DNA of 64,000 nucleotides from Desulfotignum sp. (lineage in GTDB: Bacteria; Desulfobacterota; Desulfobacteria; Desulfobacterales; Desulfobacteraceae): the NCBI GenBank assembly GCA_018399285.1, contig JAGYOW010000011.1, positions 20,342 through 84,341 of the forward strand, given 5' to 3'. Made by a program: the position numbers and the translations under genes. Positions 44,634-54,003 of the stretch are shown one piece after another. Within the stretch, counting starts at the first letter, position 1. Each line of letters opens with the position of its first letter. The notes below the pieces were generated by a model. That model saw only the letters and a list, made by a program, of their open reading frames with translations. It had not been told where the DNA came from and made no database searches.

Positions 44634-45074
44634 ATGAGATATCATTATAAACGAAGACATCACGCATCCGGGTTCGGCCGGGGCAACCAGCCAAACCGGC
44701 GATTCCGGGACCGGTTCAATGACATCACCGGAGACCGCCGCATCTACCGCTCCAGAAGAGGAATTCTGTTAGGCGTATGCCGGGGGCTGGCCGAACATTT
44801 CAATCTGAGCGTCTTCTGGGTTCGGGTGGCGTTTTTACTGATCTTTGTGTTCACCGGATTCTGGCCCGTCGGAGTGATCTACATCATTGCCGGGCTGATT
44901 CTGAAACCGGCACCGGTGGTACCGTTTCAAAACGAAACCGACCAGGAGTTTTACCAGTCTTATACCACCTCCAGGGAATCGGCCCTCCAGCGCCTTAAGC
45001 GAAAATTCGACAACATCGACCAGCGCATCCGGCGCATGGAGCACACGGTCACCTCAAGGGATTTTGACCTGTAA
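44634..45074 (+). CDS. pspC: Phage shock protein C
   Basis: The 146-residue product contains the PspC domain: RIYRSRRGILLGVCRGLAEHFNLSVFWVRVAFLLIFVFTGF, then a second hydrophobic helix (VIYIIAGLIL). The first 40 residues are basic and arginine-rich, an extension not present in E. coli PspC. The C-terminal part is charged. The start at 44634 is chosen because it follows the pspB stop closely; an earlier in-frame start (44604) would overlap pspB. It completes the pspABC operon. Confidence 0.9.
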   Translation: MRYHYKRRHHASGFGRGNQPNRRFRDRFNDITGDRRIYRSRRGILLGVCRGLAEHFNLSVFWVRVAFLLIFVFTGFWPVGVIYIIAGLILKPAPVVPFQNETDQEFYQSYTTSRESALQRLKRKFDNIDQRIRRMEHTVTSRDFDL

Positions 45075-45075
45075 C

Positions 45076-45693
45076 CTATAAAATCCCCAAAAGGGCGAGC
45101 CCGTCTTTGACCAGCACCAGGGCCAGCAGACACAATGCCAGGCCCAGCCCCCTCATGATGAAAACATAGGCCCGCCCTTTGATCACTGTCCTGGACCGGC
45201 CCACCGCCAGGGCCACAACCACCTTGGATCCCACCAAAAACAAATAAAAACCTGCGATAAAAGCCCCTGCCGCTGTCAGGCTCACGACCATGGCCCGGTG
45301 TACCAGCGGCGCACCCACCGAAATCCAGAACAGATAGGGGTGTGGGCTCAGCACATTCACCAGCACCCCTTTGACCAGGGCATTGCGGCCGGACATCTCC
45401 GGCTCGATTACCAGAGCCCTGGTTTTCAACCCGTGAACCCCCATGCGGAACACCACCGCACCTCCCATAAGGGAAATGCCCCCCAGTACCACCTCGAAAC
45501 CGGCCATGGTGGACAACAGCCCCACAGACACCACCACAATGGGCAGATCACTGAGCAACGGCGCCAGGGCCACCCGGATCCCTGCCCCCACATGATACCG
45601 AAGGGTCTCCGATACCACCAGCGTCAGCAGCGGTCCCGGTGCCAGCCCGGCAGACAGGCCCAGCACCAGGCCCATGAACAGAAAATGGATCAT
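45076..45693 (-). CDS. LysE/RhtB family amino-acid exporter
   Basis: The 205-residue protein has six membrane helices and the LysE-type N-terminus LGLSAGLAPGPLLTLVVSETLRYHVGAGIRVALAPLLSD. The family exports amino acids or related metabolites. It converges with pspC, with only one base between the stops. Substrate unknown. Confidence 0.88.
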   Translation of the reverse strand: MIHFLFMGLVLGLSAGLAPGPLLTLVVSETLRYHVGAGIRVALAPLLSDLPIVVVSVGLLSTMAGFEVVLGGISLMGGAVVFRMGVHGLKTRALVIEPEMSGRNALVKGVLVNVLSPHPYLFWISVGAPLVHRAMVVSLTAAGAFIAGFYLFLVGSKVVVALAVGRSRTVIKGRAYVFIMRGLGLALCLLALVLVKDGLALLGIL

Positions 45694-45780
45694 TTGCTTT
45701 TCTTTGTATCAGCAACATTTGTTGCTGTAAAGATTTTTAACCACCCCATGACTGTAAAAGCAATGATTCCCATTTTCAGG

Positions 45781-45809
45781 TTGACATTTGTTTCTAATGG
45801 GCATAGGAA
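45781..45809 (+). promoter_or_regulatory. Candidate promoter of proBA
   Basis: TTGACA (45781-45786) and a weak -10 TAGGAA (45804-45809) are 17 bases apart. A start here would place transcription downstream of the earlier in-frame codons, supporting the proB start at 45854. Confidence 0.4.
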
Positions 45810-45853
45810 AAAATTTTACCAACACAGACAAAGAGGTTATACAAAGACCCGTC

Positions 45854-46996
45854 ATGAAGCCGCATCACCACTCCCCGCTCACCGGCCCGATCCACCGCAT
45901 TGTCGTCAAGGTGGGCTCCGGGGTCTTGACCCGGAAAAACAGCCTGAACATTGATATCATCGCCAGCCTGTCCGATCAGATCTGCCGGCTTTATGACCGG
46001 GGCATTCAGGTGATTTTGGTCTCTTCCGGTGCCATGGCCGCCGGTGTCACTAAACTGGGGTTGTCCAAACGCCCCTCCGACATTCCCAAACGTCAGGCAG
46101 TCTCAGCCATCGGCCAGGCGGATCTCATCAGGGAATGGGAAAAAGCCGTGGAAAAATGCGGCAGAAAAGTGGCGCAACTTTTGCTCACCAGAGGAGATCT
46201 GTGTGACCGGGTGCGGTACCTGAATGCCAGAAACACCATCAACACGCTGCTGAACTGGCAGGTACTGCCCATTATCAATGAAAACGACACGGTGGCGGTA
46301 AAATCTTTGCAGTTCGGTGACAATGATAATCTGGGTGCCATGATCACGATGCTCATGGATGCAGACCTGATGATCAACCTCACCGACATCGGCGGGCTGT
46401 TCGACAAAGACCCCCGGATTCACGAAGATGCCCAGCTCATCCGGGTGGTGGACAACCCGGGGCAGCAGGTGGAAGACATGGCCGGCACCATTGCCGGCCC
46501 TTTAGGCACCGGCGGCATGAGAACCAAAATCACGGCCGCCAGAAAACTGACCACTGCCGGCATTCCCAAAATCATTGCCTGCGGGTTCACTCCGGATATT
46601 CTGCTGTCCATTTTTGAAAACACGTATGACGGCACCTATTTTGTTCCCAAAGCGGAACGACTCAACTCCAAAAAGAAATGGATCGGCCTTACCCTGCAGG
46701 CCAAGGGCCGGATCACCATTGATGCCGGAGCCAAAGATGCCGTGGTCCGGCAGCATAAAAGTCTGCTGCCCTCGGGAATTGTCCGGGTGGATGATTATTT
46801 TGACGTGGGAGATCCCGTGGAATTCATGGATGAAAGCAAACATCTGCTGGGAATGGGCCTGGTGAACTACAATGCCACAGATGTCCTGAAAATCATGGGA
46901 TGCCAGACCGGCCAGATCAAGGACCGCCTCGGATACCGGCCCTATGATGAAGTCATTCACCGGGACAATCTGGTGATCATCAGTGATCCGGCCTGA
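45854..46996 (+). CDS. proB: Glutamate 5-kinase
   Basis: The product has an amino-acid kinase domain (IVVKVGSGVLTRKNSLN, LVSSGAMAAGVTKLGL, INENDTVAVKSLQFGDNDNLGAMI) and a C-terminal PUA domain (GRITIDAGAKDAVVRQHKSLLPSGI), the full ProB form. ProB phosphorylates glutamate as the first step to proline. The ATG at 45854 is chosen because upstream in-frame codons lie in or before the predicted promoter and the N-terminus fits the family; the ribosome binding site is weak. proA follows after 47 bases. Confidence 0.93.
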   Translation: MKPHHHSPLTGPIHRIVVKVGSGVLTRKNSLNIDIIASLSDQICRLYDRGIQVILVSSGAMAAGVTKLGLSKRPSDIPKRQAVSAIGQADLIREWEKAVEKCGRKVAQLLLTRGDLCDRVRYLNARNTINTLLNWQVLPIINENDTVAVKSLQFGDNDNLGAMITMLMDADLMINLTDIGGLFDKDPRIHEDAQLIRVVDNPGQQVEDMAGTIAGPLGTGGMRTKITAARKLTTAGIPKIIACGFTPDILLSIFENTYDGTYFVPKAERLNSKKKWIGLTLQAKGRITIDAGAKDAVVRQHKSLLPSGIVRVDDYFDVGDPVEFMDESKHLLGMGLVNYNATDVLKIMGCQTGQIKDRLGYRPYDEVIHRDNLVIISDPA

Positions 46997-47043
46997 CAGC
47001 TTTATGTCCCGTTTAACCCCATTGAACAAAACAAGGAGTGATC

Positions 47044-48300
47044 ATGTCCATAGAAACACAGATCATTGAAATTGCTGCCGCTGCCAAGGCTGCTTCCGGT
47101 ATCATGGCTGCCGTTCCCAGAAAACAAAAGGATACAGCCCTGATGATCATGGCTGACCTGCTGGAAACCCGGGCAGAACAGATCAAATCGGAAAATCAGA
47201 AAGATGTGGCCGCAGCCCGGGAAAACGGGTTGTCTTCCGCCATGATCGACCGGCTTACGATCACCGATAAAACCATTGTCGCCATGGCGGAGGGTTTAAA
47301 ATTTGTGGCTGGGCTGGATGATCCGGTGGGCACGTTGTCTGATTCCAGCATCCGCCCCAACGGGCTTGAAATTGCCAGAATGCGTATCCCTTTGGGGGTC
47401 ATCGGCATCATTTACGAATCCCGTCCCAACGTGACCGTGGACGCGGCCGGCCTGTGTCTGAAAGCGGGAAATGCCGTGATTCTGCGGGGCGGTTCCGAAG
47501 CCCTGAATTCCAACCTGGCCCTGGCCCAGGTTATTGCCCAGGGGCTGTCTGACGCAGGGCTGCCCGATGCCGCGGCCCAGGTGATTCCGGTGCGGGACCG
47601 GGAGGCGGTCAACATTCTGTTAAAGCAGGAAGCGCTGGTGGACCTGATCATCCCCCGGGGAGGGGAAGGCCTGATCCGGCATGTGGTGGCCCATTCCTCC
47701 ATTCCGGTGCTCAAGCACTACAAAGGTGTGTGCCACGGGTATGTGGATGATACAGCCGATCTGGACATGGCCGTGGAGATCAGTGTCAATGCCAAGGCCC
47801 AGCGGCCCGGGGTGTGCAATGCCATGGAAACGCTGCTGGTGCATGAAAAGATCGCTGATGATTTTCTGCCAAAGCTGCACCGCGCCATGACTCAGGCCGG
47901 TGTCACCTTGAAAGGCTGTGAGGCCTGCTGCCGGATGCTGGAAGATATTCAGCCGGCCACAGACGCGGACTGGGCGGCTGAATACCTGGATCTGATTCTG
48001 GCGGTCCGGGTGGTGCCGGACATGGACGGGGCCATGGCTCATATTGCCGCATACGGTTCCAATCACACTGAAGCCATCATCACCACTGATTATAACAAGG
48101 CCCGACGGTTCGTGCGGGAGGTGGATGCGTCTCTGGTCATCGTCAACGCCTCCACCCGGTTCAACGACGGAGGGGAGCTGGGGCTGGGGGCTGAAATCGG
48201 CATTTCCACCTCCAAACTCCACGCGTATGGCCCCATGGGTATCCGGGAACTGACCACCACCAAGTTCGTGGCCTGGGGCGCAGGTCAGATCCGGACCTGA
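47044..48300 (+). CDS. proA: Gamma-glutamyl phosphate reductase
   Basis: The 418-residue product is an aldehyde-dehydrogenase-fold reductase. It matches ProA with PLGVIGIIYESRPNVTVDAAGLCLKAGNAVILRGGSEA, the catalytic cysteine in RPGVCNAMETLLVH and FNDGGELGLGAEIGISTSKLHAYGPMGIRELTT. It makes glutamate-5-semialdehyde with NADPH for proline synthesis. RBS AAGGAG lies 7 bases before the ATG. The ProC step is not in this window. Confidence 0.96.
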   Translation: MSIETQIIEIAAAAKAASGIMAAVPRKQKDTALMIMADLLETRAEQIKSENQKDVAAARENGLSSAMIDRLTITDKTIVAMAEGLKFVAGLDDPVGTLSDSSIRPNGLEIARMRIPLGVIGIIYESRPNVTVDAAGLCLKAGNAVILRGGSEALNSNLALAQVIAQGLSDAGLPDAAAQVIPVRDREAVNILLKQEALVDLIIPRGGEGLIRHVVAHSSIPVLKHYKGVCHGYVDDTADLDMAVEISVNAKAQRPGVCNAMETLLVHEKIADDFLPKLHRAMTQAGVTLKGCEACCRMLEDIQPATDADWAAEYLDLILAVRVVPDMDGAMAHIAAYGSNHTEAIITTDYNKARRFVREVDASLVIVNASTRFNDGGELGLGAEIGISTSKLHAYGPMGIRELTTTKFVAWGAGQIRT

Positions 48301-48321
48301 TTGATCTCTTTTTCGGCCCGG

Positions 48322-48362
48322 ATCTGCCGGGAAAGAACAATTCCTGTTCTTTCCCGGCAGAT
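48322..48362. terminator. Long perfect inverted repeat, probable bidirectional terminator
   Basis: An 18-base perfect inverted repeat (48322-48339 and 48345-48362) with the 5-base loop ATTCC lies between the convergent proA and dodecin stops. T-runs are short on both sides (TTGTTT to the right), so termination would rely on stem stability. Confidence 0.7.
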
Positions 48363-48374
48363 TGTTTCTGAGCG

Positions 48375-48584
48375 TCAATCCTGGTACTTGAAGGACAGAC
48401 GGATATTGGTGCGGAACAGGGCTGGTTTGCCTTCCTCGATTTTGATGTCCAGTTTCTTCACCTCAGCGATGCGCAGATCCCGCAGGGATCCGGAAGCTTT
48501 GGCAATGGCCTTGTTGGCCGCGTCTTCCCAGGATGTGGTGCTGGCACCCACCAGATCGATGATTTTGTAGACACTGTCGCTCAT
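48375..48584 (-). CDS. Dodecin, flavin-binding storage protein
   Basis: The 69-residue product matches dodecin in length and sequence (VYKIIDLVGASTTSWEDAANKAIAKASGSLRDLRIAEVKKLD, RTNIRLSFKYQD). Dodecins form dodecameric shells that bind flavins and protect against their light- or redox-driven reactivity. RBS AGGAGG-like sequence precedes the ATG. It seems monocistronic. Confidence 0.93.
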   Translation of the reverse strand: MSDSVYKIIDLVGASTTSWEDAANKAIAKASGSLRDLRIAEVKKLDIKIEEGKPALFRTNIRLSFKYQD

Positions 48585-48748
48585 GATTTCCTCCTTTGCT
48601 TAAACATTTTAAAAAAGGACGTTGTAAGAGCTCAGAATGAATGGCAGGGTAAAATCAGGCCGGAATGAAATTCAACACAGATGGATCAATTATATAAGAA
48701 TACGTCTGGATGTCAAAACCTTTTTCCGGTTGTGATATCGGCATTTTT

Positions 48749-49060
48749 TCATCCTGCCAGGGCCAGCATCAGCCAGGAAATACCCACCGCCCCTAAAACC
48801 GGCACGATGATGCCGCCTCTGAACATCCCGTAAATCAAAGTGAACCCCATGCCTGCCAGGGCCGCTGCCGGCATATCCGGTGTGGCGGTTAAAACACCGG
48901 GAACGATCAATGCACCGATGGCTGCAACAGGGATGGCTTTTAAAAACGCGTTCACTTTGTGGGGAATGCGCAGGCGGTTGAGCAGCAGAAAAGGCAAAAG
49001 CCGGGGTATATAGGTCACGGCAGCCATACCCAGAATCAAGGGAATCAGGGTGTCATTCAC
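48749..49060 (-). CDS. azlD: AzlD-type branched-chain amino acid transport protein
   Basis: The 103-residue product has three to four membrane helices and the AzlD pattern (MAAVTYIPRLLPFLLL...KAIPVAAIGALIVPGV). AzlD pairs with AzlC to export branched-chain amino acids. The start is a GTG with an excellent ribosome binding site (AAGGAGG at 49072-49066), which decides it. It overlaps the azlC stop by 8 bases. Confidence 0.88.
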   Translation of the reverse strand: MNDTLIPLILGMAAVTYIPRLLPFLLLNRLRIPHKVNAFLKAIPVAAIGALIVPGVLTATPDMPAAALAGMGFTLIYGMFRGGIIVPVLGAVGISWLMLALAG

Positions 49061-49778
49061 AGGTGACCTCCTTTTTTCCCGGGGTGAGCATCGCTCCCGC
49101 AAATGCCACCACCAGGATGCAGACAATAATGGTCCACCCGGCAGGAAACAGATCCAGCCATATCAGCAGCGTATTCAGCACAGCCGAGAGCACGGCCAGA
49201 AACACTGTGACCCTGGACGTCTTGAGGGCCGGCATCAGGATGGCCAGCAGCAGGGCGTACAAAGCAACCCCCATGCTCTGGGTCAGAATATCGGGCAGAA
49301 AACCGCCCAGAACATATCCGCACACCGTGCCGGATACCCACCCGGACCAGGCGGACAGTTCCAGAAAAAAAACGAACCGGGGGGTCAAGGCCTTTTTGTG
49401 GAAAGACAGCACGGAAAACACTTCATCCGTCACCCCGAAAGCCAGCAGAAAATAGGTTTTACGGGCCAGATTTCTAAGCCGCGTGGACAGATACGCACTC
49501 ATGAGAAAATGTCTGAAATTCACCAGCAAGGTGGTCAGAATGATACCCCCCGGTCCCATGCCGGTCATCAGCAGGTTCAAAGCGATGAACTGGCTGGCCC
49601 CGGCAAACACCACCGCAGAAAACATAAACGCTTCCAGCAGGCTGGTGCTGCACCCTTTTGCCAGAATACCAAAGGCCACAGCCGCCGGAAAGTACCCGAT
49701 GAATATGGGGATACCGGCCTGGACAGCGCCACGGATTTCCATCGGGGGCGACCCATGCGTTTCCGATCCTGTTGTCAT
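49053..49778 (-). CDS. azlC: AzlC family branched-chain amino acid permease
   Basis: The 241-residue product has the AzlC N-terminus RGAVQAGIPIFIGYFPAAVAFGILAKG and VFAGASQFIALNLL, with several membrane helices. With AzlD it forms the exporter of branched-chain amino acids. Its start overlaps the stop of the upstream hydrolase gene by 4 bases, so hydrolase-azlC-azlD is one operon. Confidence 0.9.
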   Translation of the reverse strand: MTTGSETHGSPPMEIRGAVQAGIPIFIGYFPAAVAFGILAKGCSTSLLEAFMFSAVVFAGASQFIALNLLMTGMGPGGIILTTLLVNFRHFLMSAYLSTRLRNLARKTYFLLAFGVTDEVFSVLSFHKKALTPRFVFFLELSAWSGWVSGTVCGYVLGGFLPDILTQSMGVALYALLLAILMPALKTSRVTVFLAVLSAVLNTLLIWLDLFPAGWTIIVCILVVAFAGAMLTPGKKEVTCE

Positions 49779-50620
49779 TTTGCCGGATCCTCTGTCAATC
49801 GATGGGACCTGGTGTGCGCCAGGTCTTTTTCCAGAAATGTATTGACTGCATCAAAATAGGCTTCAAACGAAGAAATCGTGTTATGGCCGGCGCCATGGAC
49901 CGGCACCAGCTGTTTGGGGCAGGTCAGGCGCTCATACAGGCGAAGGGTATTCTGAGTGGGTATCACTTCGTCATTCGGGGCCACCAGAATCAGAGTCGGA
50001 CTGGTGATTTCGGCCGCAAAATCAATGGTACGGTGCCGGTCCTCCAGCACCAGATTCACCAGCCATGAAGGGTAATATGCGCCGGCCACCGCCTGAATGC
50101 TGTCAAAAGGGCAGGTGAGCATCAGTCTGCCAAGGCCCCGTTCCAGGGCCAGATACGCTGCCATGGAAGACCCCAGGCTTCGGCCCCAGGCAGCACAGCT
50201 GCCGGCGTCAAGAGAATACCGGGTTGCCATATGATCATAAATGGCCAGGGCATCCGCCTTGAGCCTCGATTCTGTAGGCGATCCGCCGCTCTGGCCGTAT
50301 CCCCGGTAGTTAATCAGAACCCCATTGGCAGATACCCGGGCTGAAAAATCCGCCAGGTTCACGGAGACTTCTTCGGCATTGCCTCCGAAATAAAACACTG
50401 TGGGCAGGCCGGCCCAGTCTTTTTTCACCAGCCATCCATGGAGCACGGTGTTTTTTCCCACAGAAATCCGGATCTCTTCGGCCTCCGGGGTCCGGGCCGT
50501 CATCTGTGCCAGCTGTTCGGCGTTGACCGGCATTGGAAAATACAATAGTTTTCTGGAAAACACATACCGTGTAAGCAGAAATAAGAGCACGGCAATGACC
50601 ACGATAACAGGAAGTCTCAT
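49775..50620 (-). CDS. Alpha/beta hydrolase, membrane-anchored
   Basis: The 281-residue product starts with a hydrophobic anchor (MRLPVIVVIAVLLFLLTRYVFSRKLLYFP) and continues as an alpha/beta hydrolase: GVLINYRGYGQSGGSPTES (oxyanion region), the nucleophile elbow AAWGRSLGSSMAAYLA with Ser in GRSLGS, the acid in LILVAPNDEVIPTQNT and the His in PVHGAGHNTI. The family includes BEM46-like serine peptidases/esterases; substrate unknown. Start at 50620 is favoured by AAGGAG 8 bases upstream. Confidence 0.87.
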   Translation of the reverse strand: MRLPVIVVIAVLLFLLTRYVFSRKLLYFPMPVNAEQLAQMTARTPEAEEIRISVGKNTVLHGWLVKKDWAGLPTVFYFGGNAEEVSVNLADFSARVSANGVLINYRGYGQSGGSPTESRLKADALAIYDHMATRYSLDAGSCAAWGRSLGSSMAAYLALERGLGRLMLTCPFDSIQAVAGAYYPSWLVNLVLEDRHRTIDFAAEITSPTLILVAPNDEVIPTQNTLRLYERLTCPKQLVPVHGAGHNTISSFEAYFDAVNTFLEKDLAHTRSHRLTEDPAK

Positions 50621-50824
50621 GTCTGTCTCCTTAAATGACCTCAACCTTTGTGTGGGTAAAATATAACAGAATGCGGATGATGAAAAGGAAAATCCGGTGT
50701 AAACGTTTGATCTGCTTGATTTGAAACGCCTTTTTTAGTAGTAGTGGCAATTAAAAAAATCGGAATCGGACCCAGGACAGCCACAACCCGGTAATAGCCG
50801 GTTTCTGAACAAAGGAGAAAAACA

Positions 50825-51259
50825 GTGAGTTTCATTTATCTGGCCGTCATTGCCGCCGTCGGCGGTATTGCCGTGGCCCTTCAGGGTCAGCTGATGGGGG
50901 GTATTGACAAGCAGGTGGGCACCCTTGAAAGCGTGTTCGTCACCTATGGGGGAGGCGGATTTCTCATCGGGATCATCATGATCCTGCTGCGGGGCGGCAA
51001 TCTGTCCGGTCTGTCCCAGGTCCCCTGGTACACGCTGCTGGCCGGTCCCACCGGCCTGGTGCTCATCGCCGCCATCGGTTACAGCGTCCCCCGGTTAGGG
51101 CTGGTGGCTGCATTCACCATCCTGGTAACGGCCCAGTTCATCACAGCAGCTGTCATTGACCAGTTCGGCCTGTTCGGGGCTGATATCCGGCCCATCACAC
51201 TCTCCCGGATCATCGGCATGCTGGTGATGTTTCTGGGGACCTGGCTGGTCATGCAGTGA
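50825..51259 (+). CDS. DMT transporter of the YdcZ (DUF606) family
   Basis: The 144-residue product is a small four- to five-helix membrane protein of the YdcZ type (VALQGQLMGGIDKQVGTLESVFVTYGGGGFLIGIIMILL, FTILVTAQFITAAVIDQFGLFGADIRPITLSRIIGMLVMFLGTWL). Function unknown; such half-size transporters may dimerise. The start is a GTG with RBS AAAGGAG. It overlaps the trmO start by four bases (GTGA). Confidence 0.87.
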   Translation: MSFIYLAVIAAVGGIAVALQGQLMGGIDKQVGTLESVFVTYGGGGFLIGIIMILLRGGNLSGLSQVPWYTLLAGPTGLVLIAAIGYSVPRLGLVAAFTILVTAQFITAAVIDQFGLFGADIRPITLSRIIGMLVMFLGTWLVMQ

Positions 51260-51987
51260 CAAGCACCGGTGCTGAGCCCCATACCTTTACGCCCATTGCC
51301 ACCCTGTACACCTGTTTCAAGGAAAAATTCGGTATTCCCAGGCAGATGAATCTGGTGCCCTCAGCCAAAGGCCGTCTGGTGTTTGATCCGGCATTTGCCA
51401 ATGTGGATGCGGTCAGGGAACTGGAAAAATTTTCCCATATCTGGCTGATTTTTCTGTTTCATCAGACTTTGGACAAAGCCTGGTCAACCCTGGTCAGGCC
51501 GCCGCGCCTGGGAGGAAACAAAAAAGCCGGCGTGTTCGCCACAAGGTCCCCGTTTCGACCCAATCCCATCGGTATTTCCGCCGTCAAACTCGAAGGCGTG
51601 GAAAACAGTTGTGACGGACCGGTCCTGCATCTGTCCGGTGTGGATATCGTCAATGAAACACCCGTGCTGGATATCAAACCCTATATCCCCTGGGCAGATG
51701 CCATTGTCCGGGCAGACGGCGGTTTTGCCGACAATCGGCCCGCTTCCCGGCTTCAAGTGATTTTCTCTTCTGAAGCACAAACCCAGTGCCGGAAAATGAC
51801 CAAGCAAATTCCCGACCTGGCATCCCTTATCATCCAGATTCTTGAAAACGATCCCCGCCCCGGCTACCGTGCAGAACCCACCGCGACAGATAAAAAAATT
51901 TATGGTATCCGCCTTTATGATCTGGATGTGAAATGGCAGGTGACTGGCCGAATTGCCCGGGTGATTCGACTGGACCACCAGGCATAA
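51256..51987 (+). CDS. trmO: tRNA (N6-threonylcarbamoyladenosine37-N6)-methyltransferase TrmO
   Basis: The 243-residue product matches TrmO (YaeB/VirR): FTPIATLYTCFKEKFGIPRQ, the loop GRLVFDPAFANVDAVRELEKFSHIWLIFLFH, RPPRLGGNKKAGVFATRSPFRPNPIGISAVKLEGV and LDIKPYIPWADA. TrmO methylates t6A37 of tRNA using SAM. The C-terminal domain (residues about 165-240) contains DPRPGYR-like sequence, as in the E. coli enzyme. The start is a GTG overlapping the YdcZ stop, so the pair is co-translated. Confidence 0.93.
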   Translation: MTSTGAEPHTFTPIATLYTCFKEKFGIPRQMNLVPSAKGRLVFDPAFANVDAVRELEKFSHIWLIFLFHQTLDKAWSTLVRPPRLGGNKKAGVFATRSPFRPNPIGISAVKLEGVENSCDGPVLHLSGVDIVNETPVLDIKPYIPWADAIVRADGGFADNRPASRLQVIFSSEAQTQCRKMTKQIPDLASLIIQILENDPRPGYRAEPTATDKKIYGIRLYDLDVKWQVTGRIARVIRLDHQA

Positions 51988-52023
51988 CCCGCAACAAATA
52001 AAATCCAGGAAGTGAAGATTTTT

Positions 52024-53037
52024 TCAGGCCATATCCCACCCTTCCTCCACCCCGTGGCAGGACACAAAACTGCCGTTGGGCAGTTCATTGAGGCGGGGAA
52101 ATTCTTTTTTGCACCGGTCACGGGCAAAGACACAACGGTTGTGAAACACACACCCTGACGGCAGGTTCACCGGTGTGGGCACCTCGCCTTTGAGTTTGAT
52201 GTGCTTGGCCTTTTTTTCCCCCACCTTTGGGATGGCAGACAAAAGGGCTCTGGTATAAGGATGCCTGGGTTCGGTGAAAAGATCATTGGCCGAGGCCAGT
52301 TCACACAGGGTGCCCAGATACAGGACTGCCACCCGGGAGCTGATGTGGTGCACCACAGACAGGTCATGGGTGATAAACAGATAGGTCAGGTCATGTTTTT
52401 CCCGCAGGTCCATGAGCAGGTTCAGAATCTGGGCCTGGATGGAGACATCCAGGGCAGACACCGGCTCGTCTGCCACAATAAAATCAGGATCCAGTATCAG
52501 CCCCCTGGCAATGGAGATACGCTGGCGCTGCCCCCCGGAAAATTCATGGGGGTGCCGGGCGATCCAGGCCGGGTCCACACCCACCTGTTCCATGCGACAT
52601 AGGCCACCTTGTCCATGGCTGCTTCGGATGCTGGCTTTCTGGGTTGTGGAACCGCAAGGGGTTCTTCCAGGTCTGGCGCACGGTTTTTCGAGGATTCAAC
52701 GACGGATAGGTCCCGGAAAATCATCCGTATTTTCCTGCGATAGGGAAGCCACTGCTCATGGAAAGGGTATCGATGCCAGTCAGTCATAAAATCTTGCCGG
52801 CGTTGGGCCGGTAAAGTCCCAGAATGACCCGGGCCAGGGTGGATTTTCCGCACCCGCTTTCCCCGACCACGCTCAGGGTTTCCTTTATTGACAAACAAAG
52901 AGGATTGTCACAGCCTGACAGTGGTTTTTTCCAGGTGAATGCCGCCTTTGAAACGCAGTTGGTCCAGAGAAACCGCCTGAAATATCAAAATGCTTGAACA
53001 CGTTCTGGACGCGCAATAGCGTATGGTTCGTCGTCAT
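52024..53037 (-). pseudogene. dppF: Peptide ABC transporter ATPase DppF/OppF, frameshifted
   Basis: The ATG at 53037 begins MTTNHTLLRVQNVFKHFD. Across several indels the domain continues: SVVGESGCGKSTLARVILGLYRPN (Walker A), a Q-loop region, [33 protein letters not shown] (signature and Walker B, in the clean 3' part), [15 protein letters not shown] and the C-terminal [14 protein letters not shown] cluster typical of the Dpp/Opp ATPases. From 52593 to the stop at 52024 the frame is intact; breaks lie between 52,595 and 53,000. It energises peptide uptake together with DppD. Probably intact in the living cell. Confidence 0.85.
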
Positions 53038-54002
53038 GGGATTTTCCTTATCTTATTTCATATGACAGGCTGCTATAATACTGTTTTGTTTTTCTTCCAG
53101 CACTGGGGTCTGCTGGGTACTAGATATCTGCCGCAAGTTCGCACCTGGGATTGAATGCACACCCGGGCGGGATATCGGTAAGGGTGGCATCATGCCCGGA
53201 ATCGTTAGCCTTTACCCGGTTCAATGGAGCCGGAATGAATCTGACGTTTGATGGTATAGATGCACGATGATGCACCACTTATCTGTGGGCCGTATTCAAT
53301 GATCTTGCCTGCATACATCACCGCGATTTTCGTCGCTCCGGACATCACTCCCTAGATCGCGGGTGATGAGGATCAGCCCCATTTTCTCTTTTTTCACACA
53401 GTTCCTGGAAGTAGGTCCATTATCTCGGCCTGATGGTGACAATCATGAAAGCGGCCAGGGGCTCGTCTGCAAGAGATGATGGCCGGATCTGCCAGAAGGG
53501 AGATGGTAATGATGATCCGCTGGCGCATGCCCCCGGACAATTCGTGGGGGTACTGGGTCAGACGCTTTTCAGGGGACGGCATCTGGACCATTTCTAATTC
53601 TTTTTCTATAGAGCAATGGCTCAGCTTTGATTTGATATATCCTCAGGGCCCTCAGGTTTCGATCATCTGAAACTGATGTGTATACCGGATTCAGCGTCAT
53701 CATGGGGTCCTGAAAATCATGGAAACTGGTTCCTCTGATTTTTGCGCATTTTTTCCGGGGATAGGCAGATATCTCTTTTCCTCATAAAATGAACAAGCGC
53801 TCTTCGGAAATATACTCCGGCTTGGAAATCAGGTTGATGATGGCAAACCCGGTAACCGATTTGCCGGCCCCGCTTTCCCCCACCAGAACCACGCGTTCTC
53901 CTTGGATCCAGTTGAAAGCTGACACCGTCGATTGCCGTAATATCTCCGGACCTGAGGGCAATTCTCACTTCGCGTCCGGACTTTCAAAAGAGAAGCTGAC
54001 AT
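53034..54002 (-). pseudogene. dppD: Peptide ABC transporter ATPase DppD/OppD, frameshifted
   Basis: Fragments in successive frames spell a DppD-type ATPase: SGDITAIDGVSFQLDP, then GESGAGKSV-like Walker A, FQDPMMTLNPVYT, the signature region (PPDNSWG on the opposite strand corresponds to LSGGMRQR, visible in PHELSGGMRQRIIITISLLADPAII), and the C-terminal peptide-transporter tail near 53,100. The start at 54002 lies 2 bases after the dppC stop, and the expected stop overlaps the dppF ATG (ATGA at 53037-53034). At least six indels break the frame. The preserved junctions suggest sequence error. Confidence 0.75.
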
Positions 54003-54003
54003 C

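Noticed and set aside
45788..45853. An earlier start for proB (TTG at 45788 or ATG at 45797)
   Set aside because: Both lie within or before the predicted promoter spacing region and add residues not found in ProB; the ATG at 45854 fits the family N-terminus.
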